Below are positions 1 through 13,319 of a stretch of DNA of 53,586 nucleotides, in pieces. A model generated the notes under the pieces. The model saw only the letters and a list, made by a program, of their open reading frames with translations. It was not told the DNA's origin and made no database searches. The DNA comes from Phaeoceros laevis (taxonomy: Eukaryota; Anthocerotophyta; Anthocerotopsida; Notothyladales). The position numbers and the translations under genes are program-made. The stretch lies in contig JBNGIQ010007777.1 of the NCBI GenBank assembly GCA_049999765.1, forward strand, positions 1-53,586, written 5' to 3'. How positions within the stretch are numbered: position 1 is the first letter of the stretch; every line of letters begins with the position of its first letter.

Positions 1-510
1 CCCCTCTAGATCTTCCGTTGCTGTTCTTTAAGCAGGTTGGAGACCCAATTCAATCTCTGCGGATGGACAACGTTCCTTTGGGCTAGAGACTCTGACCGTC
101 TGACGTTAATCAAAGTGCAACCGCTGGGGACACTACTACAATCAGGCCCCCGTCGTATCGCGCTTGGAAGCGCGAAATGAAACGATACCAAATTGCTGCT
201 CGGCCACGTGGAGAGATCCCTAAAAGTTAGCAATCTGCTGCTCGGCCACGTGCACTGGTCTCCTGCGAGGTAATGCACTTATTATACAATTCATTTTCGG
301 GCCTCAATGTCTGCTGGCCAGTTTCAAATCATCGCTTTTTGCCTGTAAAAGGGCATGGCACATTTCTCTTCCCGACGCACGCTGACATACTCAACTGGAA
401 GCTACATTGGGTCCAATTCTGTGGACGTAGATCTTGCTTGCAAGCCAAATTCGCAAGAACAGATAGAGGACTTACCTTGAGAATGATTACCCCGTGGTGC
501 CAGGCCTAGG
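1..510. repeat. Left copy of a duplicated non-coding segment flanking the receptor gene
   Basis: No gene is visible here. Parts of this stretch recur in degenerate form at about 4055-4510. Shared blocks include the GGACAACGTT block (near 63 and 4187), the stretch around 'atcgctttttgcctg' (near 333 and 4349) and the 'acgcacgctgacatact' block (near 376 and 4390), followed in both by 'aattctgtggacgt'. Within this copy a short segment ending in a G-box-like CACGTG is itself repeated (about 190-208 and 234-252). I read it as one arm of an old segmental duplication around the LRR receptor-like gene. Confidence 0.6.
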
Positions 511-669
511 TAGCTAGGTAACATGGCACCGCTGTCGTCAAGACATTTTGTTGGCACAATTTATCTCGAGCATGCAAAGGAGGCAATTTTCAAGGGGAAG
601 TCGAGCCAGTACCAGCCTCGCGATCGTCTGGCGGATTACTGCCTGCTTTGACAAGAGATCTCCGTGACC

Positions 670-1460
670 TCGTCTGTGGTGAGAGGACAGCAGCCAAAGC
701 GGAGGACTGCGGGGAGAAGTTGAACTGCCTAGCAATCTTGGTGCCCCACGCCCCGCAGAGCACTTCGGAGCCAGGACATGGTCCTATTTAAGGTGGTTCT
801 TTCTGACAGTGCTGATGTTATCCATAGCATTGAGGCTGTTGCTGTATGATGATGGCTAGACAAATGCAATTGTCTGCGTGCTCAAGACGGGCAATATGTA
901 TTCTGCAGCTAGCCCTTCACAATTTCTTCAAAATGCGCCTCCTCGCCATGCCGGCGACAGGGTTTCTGCTCTTGTTTTTGTAGCAGGTTAGGGAAGCCAA
1001 TGGAGATGCCAAGCTCGCCAAGTGGTCCAACGACACCAGCTGCTGCGCCTGGCCAGGGGTTGGCTGCAGCAACAGTACCGGTTGGTCCCACACGGAGGGA
1101 AGCAGGGTTGAGAGTCTCTGGCTCTTCCAATCTCGTCTCAGTGGAAGTGTTGGGAATTTGCCCTGGGGAACTTTGGCCGGGTTGAAATCACTGACCTTTC
1201 ATCAATAGCATGTTCGGGGATTTGCCAGCTGAGCTGGCCGAGGTGAAATGCTTCATGGCTCCGGGAAAAAACTTAGAACTCTGGGATGTATCGGTTTTGT
1301 CAAGCTGCCCAAGCCTCTTGGTGTTGGATGTGAGCTGGAACTATCTCTCTTGTCCTGTTCCTGCCACCTTCTCCAGCTCCAGTTTGGCAGTAACAAATAT
1401 GAGCAGCAACGGACTTTTACGCCATGAAGTGCACTGCTTTTACACCTTATCTCCATGACC
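670..1460 (+). repeat. Upstream unit of a tandem duplication (promoter plus 5' part of the receptor gene)
   Basis: This segment aligns with about 1465-2240 at an offset of roughly 785-805 bases. The match begins in the upstream region (the blocks around 'cacgccccgc' and 'agcacttc' occur near 746 and 1528). It continues through the start codon context 'atgatggctagaca' (848 and 1632) and about the first 190 codons of the LRR receptor-like gene. The upstream unit stops just before the promoter of the intact gene begins again, so it is a head-to-tail partial duplication. Confidence 0.7.
848..1458 (+). pseudogene. Truncated, broken copy of the LRR receptor-like protein gene
   Basis: The reading frame can be followed against the intact neighbour. 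It has the same ATG context, then a diverged signal-peptide region, then the cysteine-rich N-terminal LRR cap (matching a WSxxTSCCxWPGVGC pattern) near 1020-1070. A leucine-rich stretch follows, and from 1210 an open piece contains VLSSCPSLLVLDVSWN, matching VLSSCSGLLELDVSLN of the intact protein. The copy has in-frame stops (for example TAG near 981), frame changes near 1190-1210, and ends at about 1458 after the first few repeats. It lacks most LRRs, the island and the membrane anchor, so it should not give a functional receptor. It could still be transcribed from its duplicated promoter. Confidence 0.75.
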
Positions 1461-1631
1461 TAGTCATGGCAGCGGCCAAAAGCGAGGACAGCGGGGAAGA
1501 AAGCCTCTCAACCTGGGTGTCTAATCCACGCCCCGCGGAGCACTTCAATGCCAGGACGGAGTACTCTAGGAGGCTGGTTCTTACAATCCTGACTCTGTCC
1601 TGATTTTACAACATGCTGTAGGCGTAGGATC

Positions 1632-3971
1632 ATGATGGCTAGACAGAAGCTCTTCACATTTGTGTTGTGCCTTCTCAGCACGTTCAACACGTTTTCGGCT
1701 TCCGCTTCACCCTGGCCTGCCGTGGAATTTCTTCAAAGTGCGCCTCCTTGCCATGCCGATGATCAGAGCTTTCTGCTCTTGTTCAAGAGCGTTACGGAAG
1801 CCAACGGGGATGCCAAGCTCGCCAACTGGTCCAGTGGCACCAGCTGCTGCACCTGGCCAGGGGTTGGTTGCACCAATGGTGCATCCGACACGGATGCAAG
1901 GAGGGTAGAGAGTCTCTGGCTCTCCCAATTGGGCCTCAGTGGAAGTATAGGGGATCTGCCCTGGGGGCGTTTGGCCTGGTTGAAATCACTGGACCTTTCA
2001 TCCAACAGGCTGTCTGGACATCTGCCTGGTGAGCTCGCTCTGCTCAAGTCGCTGGCAACACTGGTTCTTGGCGGAAACAACTTCTCGGGGGATATATTGG
2101 TTTTGTCAAGCTGCTCAGGCCTCTTGGAGTTGGATGTGAGCTTGAACGACCTGTCTGGCCCTGTCCCAATCGATTTCTCCAGCCCCAGTTTGACAAGTAT
2201 GAATCTCAGTAGCAACAGATTTTCAGGTCCATGGGAAGGGTTGCAGGGTATGAGGAGGTTGCAAGTAGTGGATGTCTCCGTAAGCGACCTGTGGGGCGGA
2301 CTCCCTCTGTTCCATAGCTGTCCCGGTTTGCTGGAGGTTGACTTGAGCACCAATGGTTTCACAGGTGAATTTGAAACCGCAATTTGTCTTCAAAAACCGA
2401 ATCTCCGGTCCCTGAAGATTAGCAAAAATGCGCTGTCTGGAGAGGTATCCTCATTTATCTCCCGCTGTTCCAACCTGGAGGTTTTGGACCTGGATTTCAA
2501 TAGCTTGGGTGGTGAGATCCCCACAGATCTGTTCACCTTGGGTCGTTTGACGCAACTGTCTATGTCGAACAACAGATTAGAAGGCGTCCTTCATCCAGGC
2601 TTGGGAAATCTTACCAACATACGCGGTCTCTATCTACAGAGCAACGTCCTCATTGGAGCTATTCCACAGGACATAGGAAAGCTGGAGAATTTGAAGGAGA
2701 TCGATCTCAGTTTCAACCTTCTTCGTGGTGAGCTTTCCACAGTGCTTTCGAACTGCACCAACCTTGTTTCTCTTGCTGCTCGTGGTAATGCGCTTTCTGG
2801 ACCAATCTCTCTGTCTTTCGAAAACCTTCCCCGCCTGAAAAATCTGGATCTGGCTTTCAACAGTCTGAGTGGTGAGATCCCTAAAAGTTTGGGACTCTGC
2901 AGTGAGCTAGAGTCCATATTTCTTTCTAGCAATTATCTGACCGGAAGCATCCCTCCAGAACTTGGCAGCCTGAAGAACCTAACTACGCTCTTCCTTAGTA
3001 GCAACCGGCTCACTGGTGGAATACCCCCTGAACTGGGTAGCTGCTCTAGCTTAGTGGCACTTTTGTTGACACTAAATCCTGAGCTAGGGGCAGCACAACC
3101 AATTGCAAGTACCATGGCCGTTCTTCCAAATCTTCAGGTTTTAGGCATTGCCGTTTGTGGCCTGCAAGGGTACATTCCGGACTGGATTGCTGGCTGTTCT
3201 AAGCTGCAGGTGTTGGACATATCATGGAACCACTTCGTCGGGCCGATGCCAGTATGGATTGGAACTATGAAGCACTTGATCTACTTGGACCTTTCAAACA
3301 ACAACTTAAGTGGATTTCTCCCACCCAGTATGTCAGCATCGCCAAGCTTCAGTACAGGACAGGAGGTGGATGCCAGTGATCTGGTTGAAGTCAGTGTCCC
3401 AGCAGGCCCTCTGCCGTACACCACGGTGAACAACATTCCATTATCACTGCTCCTTTCCGCAAATCAGTTTTATGGGTCCATCCCTCCCGAGTATGGCAAC
3501 ATGAACAGATTGGTGGCACTTGATCTCAGTCGCAACAGGCTCTCTGGTCCTATTCCCGACACTCTATCGAACATGACTGCGTTGTATTCTCTCAACCTCG
3601 CCGACAACATCTTGTCTGGTAGCATCCCTCCCTCCTTGTCGCAACTGAACTTCCTTGCTTTGTTCAATGTGTCCAACAACGATCTGTCTGGTCCCATCCC
3701 TGGTGGTTCTCAGTTTTCCACATTTTCTGAGTCTTCTTTTCTTAATAACCCTTCGCTCTGCGGTCCACCCCTGCAAGCGAAATGCGGAGAGCTTGTGGTC
3801 CTACCTGAGATGCCTTTCCCCCACGGCAGTGGAGAGAAACAACGGATGATATCTGTGCAGGGCTTTTGGGTAGGGTTTGCTGCCGGATTTTTAGGAATGT
3901 GTTCTATCTTGCTTACAACAAGAAGGTTCAGATCTATGATTGTGTTCCGGCGATCCCCACAAAGTTACTAG
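1632..3971 (+). CDS. LRR receptor-like protein, PSKR/PSY1R-like ectodomain without kinase
   Basis: A 779-residue single-exon protein. Residues 1-26 look like a signal peptide. An N-terminal LRR cap with paired cysteines (TSCCTWPGVGC, about 70-80) is followed by around 20 plant-type repeats of the LxxLxLxxNxLxGxIP kind. A non-LRR island (about 560-605) lies before the last four repeats, the position seen in the PSK/PSY receptor (LRR-X) group. A membrane segment (FWVGFAAGFLGMCSILL, about 743-760) is followed by a short basic tail with no kinase. It is therefore a receptor-like protein that would need a co-receptor kinase to signal across the plasma membrane. The ATG at 1632 gives a good signal peptide. 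Decayed partial copies lie on both sides. The ligand is unknown; similarity to peptide-hormone receptors is inference from repeat and island layout. Confidence 0.9.
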   Translation: MMARQKLFTFVLCLLSTFNTFSASASPWPAVEFLQSAPPCHADDQSFLLLFKSVTEANGDAKLANWSSGTSCCTWPGVGCTNGASDTDARRVESLWLSQLGLSGSIGDLPWGRLAWLKSLDLSSNRLSGHLPGELALLKSLATLVLGGNNFSGDILVLSSCSGLLELDVSLNDLSGPVPIDFSSPSLTSMNLSSNRFSGPWEGLQGMRRLQVVDVSVSDLWGGLPLFHSCPGLLEVDLSTNGFTGEFETAICLQKPNLRSLKISKNALSGEVSSFISRCSNLEVLDLDFNSLGGEIPTDLFTLGRLTQLSMSNNRLEGVLHPGLGNLTNIRGLYLQSNVLIGAIPQDIGKLENLKEIDLSFNLLRGELSTVLSNCTNLVSLAARGNALSGPISLSFENLPRLKNLDLAFNSLSGEIPKSLGLCSELESIFLSSNYLTGSIPPELGSLKNLTTLFLSSNRLTGGIPPELGSCSSLVALLLTLNPELGAAQPIASTMAVLPNLQVLGIAVCGLQGYIPDWIAGCSKLQVLDISWNHFVGPMPVWIGTMKHLIYLDLSNNNLSGFLPPSMSASPSFSTGQEVDASDLVEVSVPAGPLPYTTVNNIPLSLLLSANQFYGSIPPEYGNMNRLVALDLSRNRLSGPIPDTLSNMTALYSLNLADNILSGSIPPSLSQLNFLALFNVSNNDLSGPIPGGSQFSTFSESSFLNNPSLCGPPLQAKCGELVVLPEMPFPHGSGEKQRMISVQGFWVGFAAGFLGMCSILLTTRRFRSMIVFRRSPQSY

Positions 3972-4054
3972 GCGTTCGAAGCTATGGATTGTGTGCTGAT
4001 TAGACTGTCTCTAGGTGTGACATACAAAATCGAACAGTCAGTGCGTCAGTTCAA

Positions 4055-4510
4055 CCTCTCTTCCACCGCTGGTCTTTAATAAGCAGGCTCTAGAGGCCGC
4101 TGGGACTGCCAAGTTCGCCAGACGGTCCAATGACAGCAGCCTCCGCAGATGCTTGGGCAGTCCAGTTTACGATAGTCTCTATAGAACGGACAACGTTTCA
4201 ATGTGTGGTTAGTTAACCGGAAGGAACTCTATCGCTGGGAAGTGGAACTCTAGTCTGAGCAGAAACCGACGACCCGACGCTGGAACTCAGCCACTGCCTC
4301 CTGCCGCGTGAGACTTGATACGATAATTTTCGGGCCTTACTCAACTCATCGCTTTTTGCCTGACGGGGCGTGGCACATTGGTCTGGCCAACGCACGCTGA
4401 CATACTTGGTAGAACTTGACATTTGCCTCCCAATTCTGTGGACGTCTACGAAGAGAAACCGTAGGGTCTAACAGGTCTTGCAAGCGAAACTTCCAAGCGA
4501 AACTTCAAAG
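4055..4510 (+). pseudogene. Relic of a further LRR receptor-like copy plus duplicated flank
   Basis: Near 4080-4150 the sequence resembles the stretch of the receptor gene that encodes the DAKLANWSSGTSC region (compare 'gccaagttcgccagacggtcc' with 'gccaagctcgccaactggtcc' in the intact gene), but it is out of frame and short. Beyond it, 4187-4510 matches segments of 1-510. This is non-coding debris from an older duplication. The following stretch to 5140 shows no gene. Confidence 0.5.
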
Positions 4511-5140
4511 CGTAACTCACATTGTACAGGACCTGAAACGCCTCATATTAAGCAAGCAATGCTATCGATGACCAGTCTACGATTGACACAGGTGCAATGT
4601 TCCTGAGTGTGCTACACTGATGATGCTAGGAATGCTGGTAGACTTCATGAGCGCTCCCAAGCCAATTGAAGCCGTAGTATGAGTTCAGTTGCGCTACCCC
4701 AGCATAATGCACCCTACCAACCTTCAGAAGTGCACAGGAAGACAAGGGCCAGAGTCTTGCACAGTAATTAGCTCTTCATTGCCCACAGAAACGGAATCTC
4801 CTCGTGTCATGCAATTTAATGCTATTCGTGACATGTCCCGCCTTCCCCTATATACTAGTTCTAGCTACAAAACCATCGGAGACCTGCTTCCAAATAGTAG
4901 GCTCCTTGTAGAAAACTTGGTGTCAACATCCTCATAGTTGGGACAGCGTAGCCCCTGCATACTACCCCAGGTAGAGCTCCAACACGTTGAAGCCTGTGAG
5001 AAGTTCGCTCGAGCACCAAAATAGCTGGGACACGACCCACAAGACCATTGTGTGCTCCTACAATCCTGGACTACTTGTAAGGATAGCAGCCTCCAGTAAG
5101 ACCACAGGCTAAACTTATGCAGTCCACAGTGCTTGCCGTC

Positions 5141-8100
5141 CTAATCATCTCCAAAAGTTGTTTTCTTCCCTGTCAAGTTAATTAACGGATCACTTGATAT
5201 CTTCATGAAAATAAAACCACGTAGAAAAAGACAGAGAACAAGGTACAAGGGGTTAATACCTGTTCCAGCTGCAGCAAGGTTCACTTTCTGCCTGGGGCCA
5301 CCTCCACGCCCCCCACGATCACCCCCTCTTCCCCGGGCACCACCACGACCACCTCTCCCTGATAACAGAATCAATTGAAGTTGACAGGGGGAATAACATG
5401 TGCAGTCTCCAAAGCTCCAGACCAAGGACATGCAAGGTGTAAAAGCTCATGTCCAAGACAACTCACCTCCACGGTCACCAAATCCACCCCTGCCACCTCT
5501 ACCACCACGATCACCGAAGCCACCCCTGCCTCCTCTGCCACCCCTGTCACCAAAGCCACCTCTCCCCCCACCTCGTCCTCTGTCTCCACCACCACCAGAC
5601 GGTTGGGAGGCTTCATTAACAACAAGCGATCTCCCATTCAAATCTGATCCGTCATACTCTAGGGCTTTTGCTAAGGCATCCTTGCTCTCGAACTCTACAT
5701 AGGCAAATCTGTGAGCACAGAATAGACACAATTAGATCTTTGCCACAAGAACGTTGCTTTCATTCATTGATGCCACTCTGTAACGCACCCCTTGATGCTT
5801 CCTGTTTCACGGTCTGTTGGAATACGGACATTGACAATCTCACCGCATTCACCAAGAAGCTCAGTTAATCCATTTCTTATCTGCAGACAACATGTCATAA
5901 ATTTTACGCATTAGCTTGAAAAGACTGGGACTGAACATTTTACTGACAGCTAAAAGCCAAAACATCAGGGGTGAGTACACACCGAATCCTCATCCTGAAA
6001 TTTGTCAAATCCTCTCACATAGGCAGTTTTGTCTGAGCCAGGCCTTGGTGTTCCAGGAGTACCATTGGCACTGCAGGCGAGAACCTTCAGCATAAACATC
6101 AAAGCCATACCAGCTACAGGAGGCAGCAATCTGCAGAAGTAGTGCGAAGGATTACAGAAAAACTAGCTACAGCATACCCAAAGCTGCGTGGAGCACTACC
6201 AGGTGTTCCGCTTCGGTCCCTCTCAGCAGCCATGTCAACAAATATGGATCGTCCAGAAATGTCTGCACCACTCTTCTTGATGGCCTAGTTAACAAAAACT
6301 GATTTGTCAATGGCAGAAATGAACTAAATTGAACACAGGACTAGCAATTGAAGTAATGTAATTTCAACCTGCCCATAGTTGACCACTATACCTTTTGAGC
6401 TGAAGCATTGGAGTCGAATTCAACATGACCAAAACCTCGAGATTGGCCAGTCTCATTATTCATAGCTATTCTCACATCAACCACCTCTCCGCAGTCCTTG
6501 AAAAACTCATACCTAGAGAGTACAACAGGCAAATATGAACATGGCTGGCTGGACATTCTTGGCTACTCTTGAAGGAAAACTGCAGCGCAACATTAGGAAA
6601 AGAAATCTGGCAGGGGATAGACATACAGAGTGTCGTTATCTACAGCCCAAGCAAGATTCTTCACGAAAATAGTTTTACTGCCTTCTGAATTTTCTTTAGC
6701 AGGTGTCTTGGGCTGCATAAACAACACATTTGAGTTACACTGCTCGTTACAAAGCTACAGACATGACTATAACCAAGCAGAACAGTATCAACCTCTGCTT
6801 GAACAGCCTTTGCAGGCTTTTTCTTGGAATCCACCTTTTCCTCCTCTTCTTCATCATCCTCATCCTCTTCATCAGATTCGTCCTCAGACTCATCCTTGGC
6901 AGCTTTTTTAGCAATGACAGCTTTGACAGGAACCTTAGCAACCTGTAAATCAGAAAAATTAATCAGACAGTGTCTTCTAATGTTGGGCAATCACTCCACT
7001 AATAAACAGAGGCACATACTCTGAGGTATACGAACCTCTACTTTCTGCTTCTTGGCCTTAGGCGGCTTCTCATCATCAGACTCTTCATCGGATGAGTCTT
7101 CATCAGAGTCATCTTCCAACTCAGCCTTTTTTGTAGCAGCAGCCGCCTTGACTGGGGTTGGCTGCAACACAGGTTAAACAGTACAATTCAAGTACATGAA
7201 CTGGAGAAGGGCATCAAAGGCTCATGCGAATGTGCAGAGCTTTCTACCTCTACTTTCTTCTTGCTCTTTGTAGCTGGCTCCTCCTCCTCATCAGATGATT
7301 CCTCATCAGAATCTTCATCACTTTCATCCTTTTTAGCAGCAGCAGCTTTAACTGGTTGTGGCTGCAAATTAAATCCAAACCAGCATGATGTTTCACATCC
7401 GACAAATAACTCTCTGAGCCTGAGAAAGATTGCACATCTGGCACACAGAAAACTCACTGTCGCTGGGAACCGAAATAACAGAAACCAAAGAAACTCATGT
7501 CAGAAACCCAACCTCAACCTTCTGCTTCTTGGTCTTTGACCCAATATCCTCGTCACTGTCCTCGTCAGTCTCATCTTCACTTTCATCCACTTCCATTTTA
7601 GCTGGCACCTTTACATCCTTACCATTTGGTTTAGACGACTTCGGCTCCTCCTCACTGTCATCATCGCTGTCGTCATCGTCACTGCTATCAGCCTTAGAAG
7701 GCTTAGCAGCTGCAGCAGAGGGCTTTGCTACCTTAACAGGCTGGGATAGACCGGGCCAGCTGAGTTAGAAAAAAGCTGACATTTGAGGTAGTCACTATGT
7801 GTACTCAGCATTAGCATCCACAGATAGTCAAATGCCGAATGGATGTGGAATATGGAGCACCGTGGGGTAAACGAAACAACCATCAACCTTGAGTTGCCAT
7901 TAGCACTACAACAGCAACAATTTCTCCACAGCCGGTCAGGCCTCACACGGCCAGCAAGAAACAGTCACACATGGACAAGGGCCTGTTACTATTTGGGCAG
8001 GGACAACACACCTCTTCCTCACTTTCGTCATCTGATTCGTCACTGCTTTCGGCAGGCTTGGCAGCAGCAGCAGGTTTGGCAGCAGCAGGTTTGGCAGCAG

Positions 8101-9321
8101 CAGCAGGTTTGGCAGCAGCAGCAGGCTTGGAAGCAGCAACAGGCTTAGTAGCGGCTGGTTTGGCTGCAGCCTTCCCCACTGGCTTTTTGGGCTGCAAGAG
8201 TCACATTGATCAGAGTCAGACTACCTGTCGGGGAAACCCCATGGACAAAAACCAAGACACTGGCAGTGGAGACACATCCCAAGAACGACCACACGGTTTC
8301 AGTTGGACATACCTCATCATCACTACTCTCATCGTCATCGCTCTCATCACTATCACTGTCAGCCGCTGCAGGTTTCTTTGCAGGCACAGCTACAGCCTTC
8401 TTGGGCTGCAGGTGTACAGAAACCAAAGGATTTTGAATTCCATACAGAACTACCATCAAGAGACCATAGCTATCTGGCAATGAGCCTTGAAAGCCAAATC
8501 CTCTGAGGCCGGGTGTGAAAAGGTTTTAGTTGAAAGTTGAGCGTTGTCTGATTAGTACCTGGTTGTCTTCTTCGTCGGAAGACTCGTATTCAGAGGACGA
8601 TACCTCCATCAGTGCAGGTCCATCTGTCTTCGAAGGCTTGCCGTTCTTAGCTGGGGCGGCAACTGGGACGTCCTACATTGCGCACAGAGTAGACGAATAA
8701 GACCGGGAGGAAGACTTGGCTAAACATGATGGCGGTAAAAAAAAGGATTCGCACTACCTCTTCCGAAGACTCTTCATCACTACTGTCCGCTGGCACCGGA
8801 GCTTTCTTAGGCGGAGGTGGTTTCTTGAGCGCAGACTTGAGTTCCTGTACCACTGACGGGATGAGAGATGCCCTGAATCTAGGAATCGGGCGAAGACAAG
8901 GCCGCGTCCAGATAGCAGCTCACAAAATCACTAGCTTTCATCACTACTTAGAAAATACGCACTTTCACAGGCTTGTCATTCGCAGGGGCCTTCTTCGACT
9001 TGTCTTTCGAGGCTGCAACCACCTGGGTGTTGGACTCCTTCAGGACCTCGCTCTTACGCTTCCTACACCCCCAGCCGCCAATGCATAACCATGAGGCGAC
9101 CAGCAACGACAAAGATTGTCCAAGCAGCGTCAAGATTGCCGGACCCCAATCCAGCACGCCATACACCAATTAAAAATCCACCAGGCAGGTTGCTTATGAG
9201 CACACGGAGAACCAACGCTAGTTTTCGCTTTCCCAAAGAATTTTGCCCTCAAAGCGGCAGCAACAAGTCCTCTCAGCTCAGGGACACAGCAGGAAGGCAC
9301 AAAGCTGTTTTCCTACCCCAT
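5141..9321 (-). CDS. Nucleolin-like protein: acidic/basic N-terminal modules, two RRMs, RGG tail
   Basis: A multi-exon gene read on the minus strand. The first coding exon appears to be only five bases (ATGGG, 9317-9321) joined to 9062, giving the start MGKRKSEV. About eight exons between 8.96 and 6.79 kb each encode a basic Lys/Pro/Ala stretch followed by an acidic Ser/Asp/Glu run. Then come RRM1 (exons at about 6.7-6.2 kb, with KTIFVKNLAWAV and GFGHVEF), RRM2 (about 6.06-5.6 kb, with TAYVRGFDKF and RFAYVEF), and an RGG-rich tail (5.6-5.26 kb). A short last exon (5141-5169) encodes GKKTTFGDD. This is the plant nucleolin layout: a nucleolar protein acting on rDNA chromatin and pre-rRNA processing. 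A telo-box lies upstream, as is usual for such genes. Exon ends are by eye; one or two acidic exons could be alternative. Confidence 0.88.
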
Positions 9322-9420
9322 GGTGCTGCTCCGACGCTCGCCTATCTCTGGTTTTTGGAGTTCGCTTGACAGCGTAGAGGCAGAGACCGGGTATCTAAGT
9401 CTGTTTTGATTCCGCAGCCC

Positions 9421-9433
9421 AAACCCTAAACCC
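9421..9433. promoter_or_regulatory. Telo-box in the divergent nucleolin/SERF promoter
   Basis: AAACCCTAAACCC, two overlapping telomeric repeats, lies 100 bases upstream of the nucleolin ATG, in the 426-base region shared with the SERF-type gene. In plants such interstitial telomere motifs are known in promoters of ribosome-biogenesis and translation genes. Function here is inferred. Confidence 0.6.
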
Positions 9434-9747
9434 AAGACCTAGGTGCAACTTCCCCCATATCTATCGGTTGTCCTCCCCCGACTTCAGTAAGGCGGCTAGT
9501 GGTCAGCCCTAACAAGCGTACAGGTAACAGCCTGTTGAAACAACGGTAACTGGCTGGCGCGCCCGGCCTGAAGACTTCTTGCCTGGTTGCCAAAATTTCG
9601 ACGGGAAGAAACGCGAGAAACGTTCGATGAAACTGGATGGGATCCGCCGGCCGGTAGTTCTTAAAGCTTCCAGCACGGAGCAATTCCATTCATTGATTCA
9701 CCACTCTCCCAGCGAGGCAGCCTCGAGCTTCAGGCGAGAATCAGAAG

Positions 9748-9939
9748 ATGACTCGTGGCAACCAGCGGGATCGTGATAGGGAGCGTGCCGCGGCCAGGTC
9801 GGGCAAGGGACCGAAGAACAAGGACGATGGCCTCACGCCGGAGCAGCGCAGAGAGCGGGACGCCAAGGCGTTGCAAGAAAAAACTGCGAAGAAAGCTACA
9901 GGAGAAGCGTCCAAGCCACCCGCGCAGGTCAAGAAATAA
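9748..9939 (+). CDS. SERF/4F5-type small basic protein
   Basis: A 63-residue single-exon protein opening with MTRGNQRDRDRERAAAR, followed by a lysine- and arginine-rich segment and a stretch with TPEQRRERDAKALQEK. The N-terminal MTRGNQRxxDRxRxxxR pattern is the hallmark of the small EDRK-rich factor (4F5) family. Animal members modulate amyloid aggregation and bind nucleic acid; the plant role is not well defined. It lies divergently from nucleolin across a short shared promoter. The 9940-10436 interval downstream shows no further gene and probably holds its 3' UTR. Confidence 0.85.
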   Translation: MTRGNQRDRDRERAAARSGKGPKNKDDGLTPEQRRERDAKALQEKTAKKATGEASKPPAQVKK

Positions 9940-10436
9940 CCAAGAAATCTCCTGGAGATGGCCAAGAGCTGGCCTAATCAGCGTGCGAAGTGCAATCTTG
10001 GATGAAGCTGAGGCCCTGTCGTAGGACAAGGACATCCTTGTGTACATATTTTGGTGAGCTGTTATTTATTCGGTGTACGCAATCATCATGTGTCAAGTTT
10101 CTCGATTCTCCCCGAGTGCTGAGTGCGCCTCTGTGATCTTCGGGCCCTGCAACGGGGCCCTGAAGAACGTGGACAAACCTATCGAGAGGTTGGGTATTGT
10201 GTGATCAGGCCAGCTCCGTTATACTTGGTTATGCAACAAAGCCATCGCTTCTGCAGATGTAGATGTTGTGCTTGTATTCTTTGAGGACCTATGGTTACAC
10301 ATCGAATTCAGCTGCACCGCATCTCGCTATTCCAAGAGATTTTCTAGAAGCTGGTACAAACATACACTCGGTAAAAAATTATGCACCAGTCCCTGGTGCA
10401 GGTACATACTACATCGTTATGGGTGCATGTGAGCCG

Positions 10437-13319
<2,883 letters not shown>

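Noticed and set aside
5371-5702. Proline-rich plus-strand frames that look like extensins
   Set aside because: They are the complement of the nucleolin RGG repeats, which continue an RRM in the minus-strand frame.
7971-8483. A 170-codon plus-strand frame within the nucleolin region
   Set aside because: It is the antisense of acidic and Lys/Ala/Pro exons; its Ser/Leu/Ala-rich product is an artefact of those repeats.
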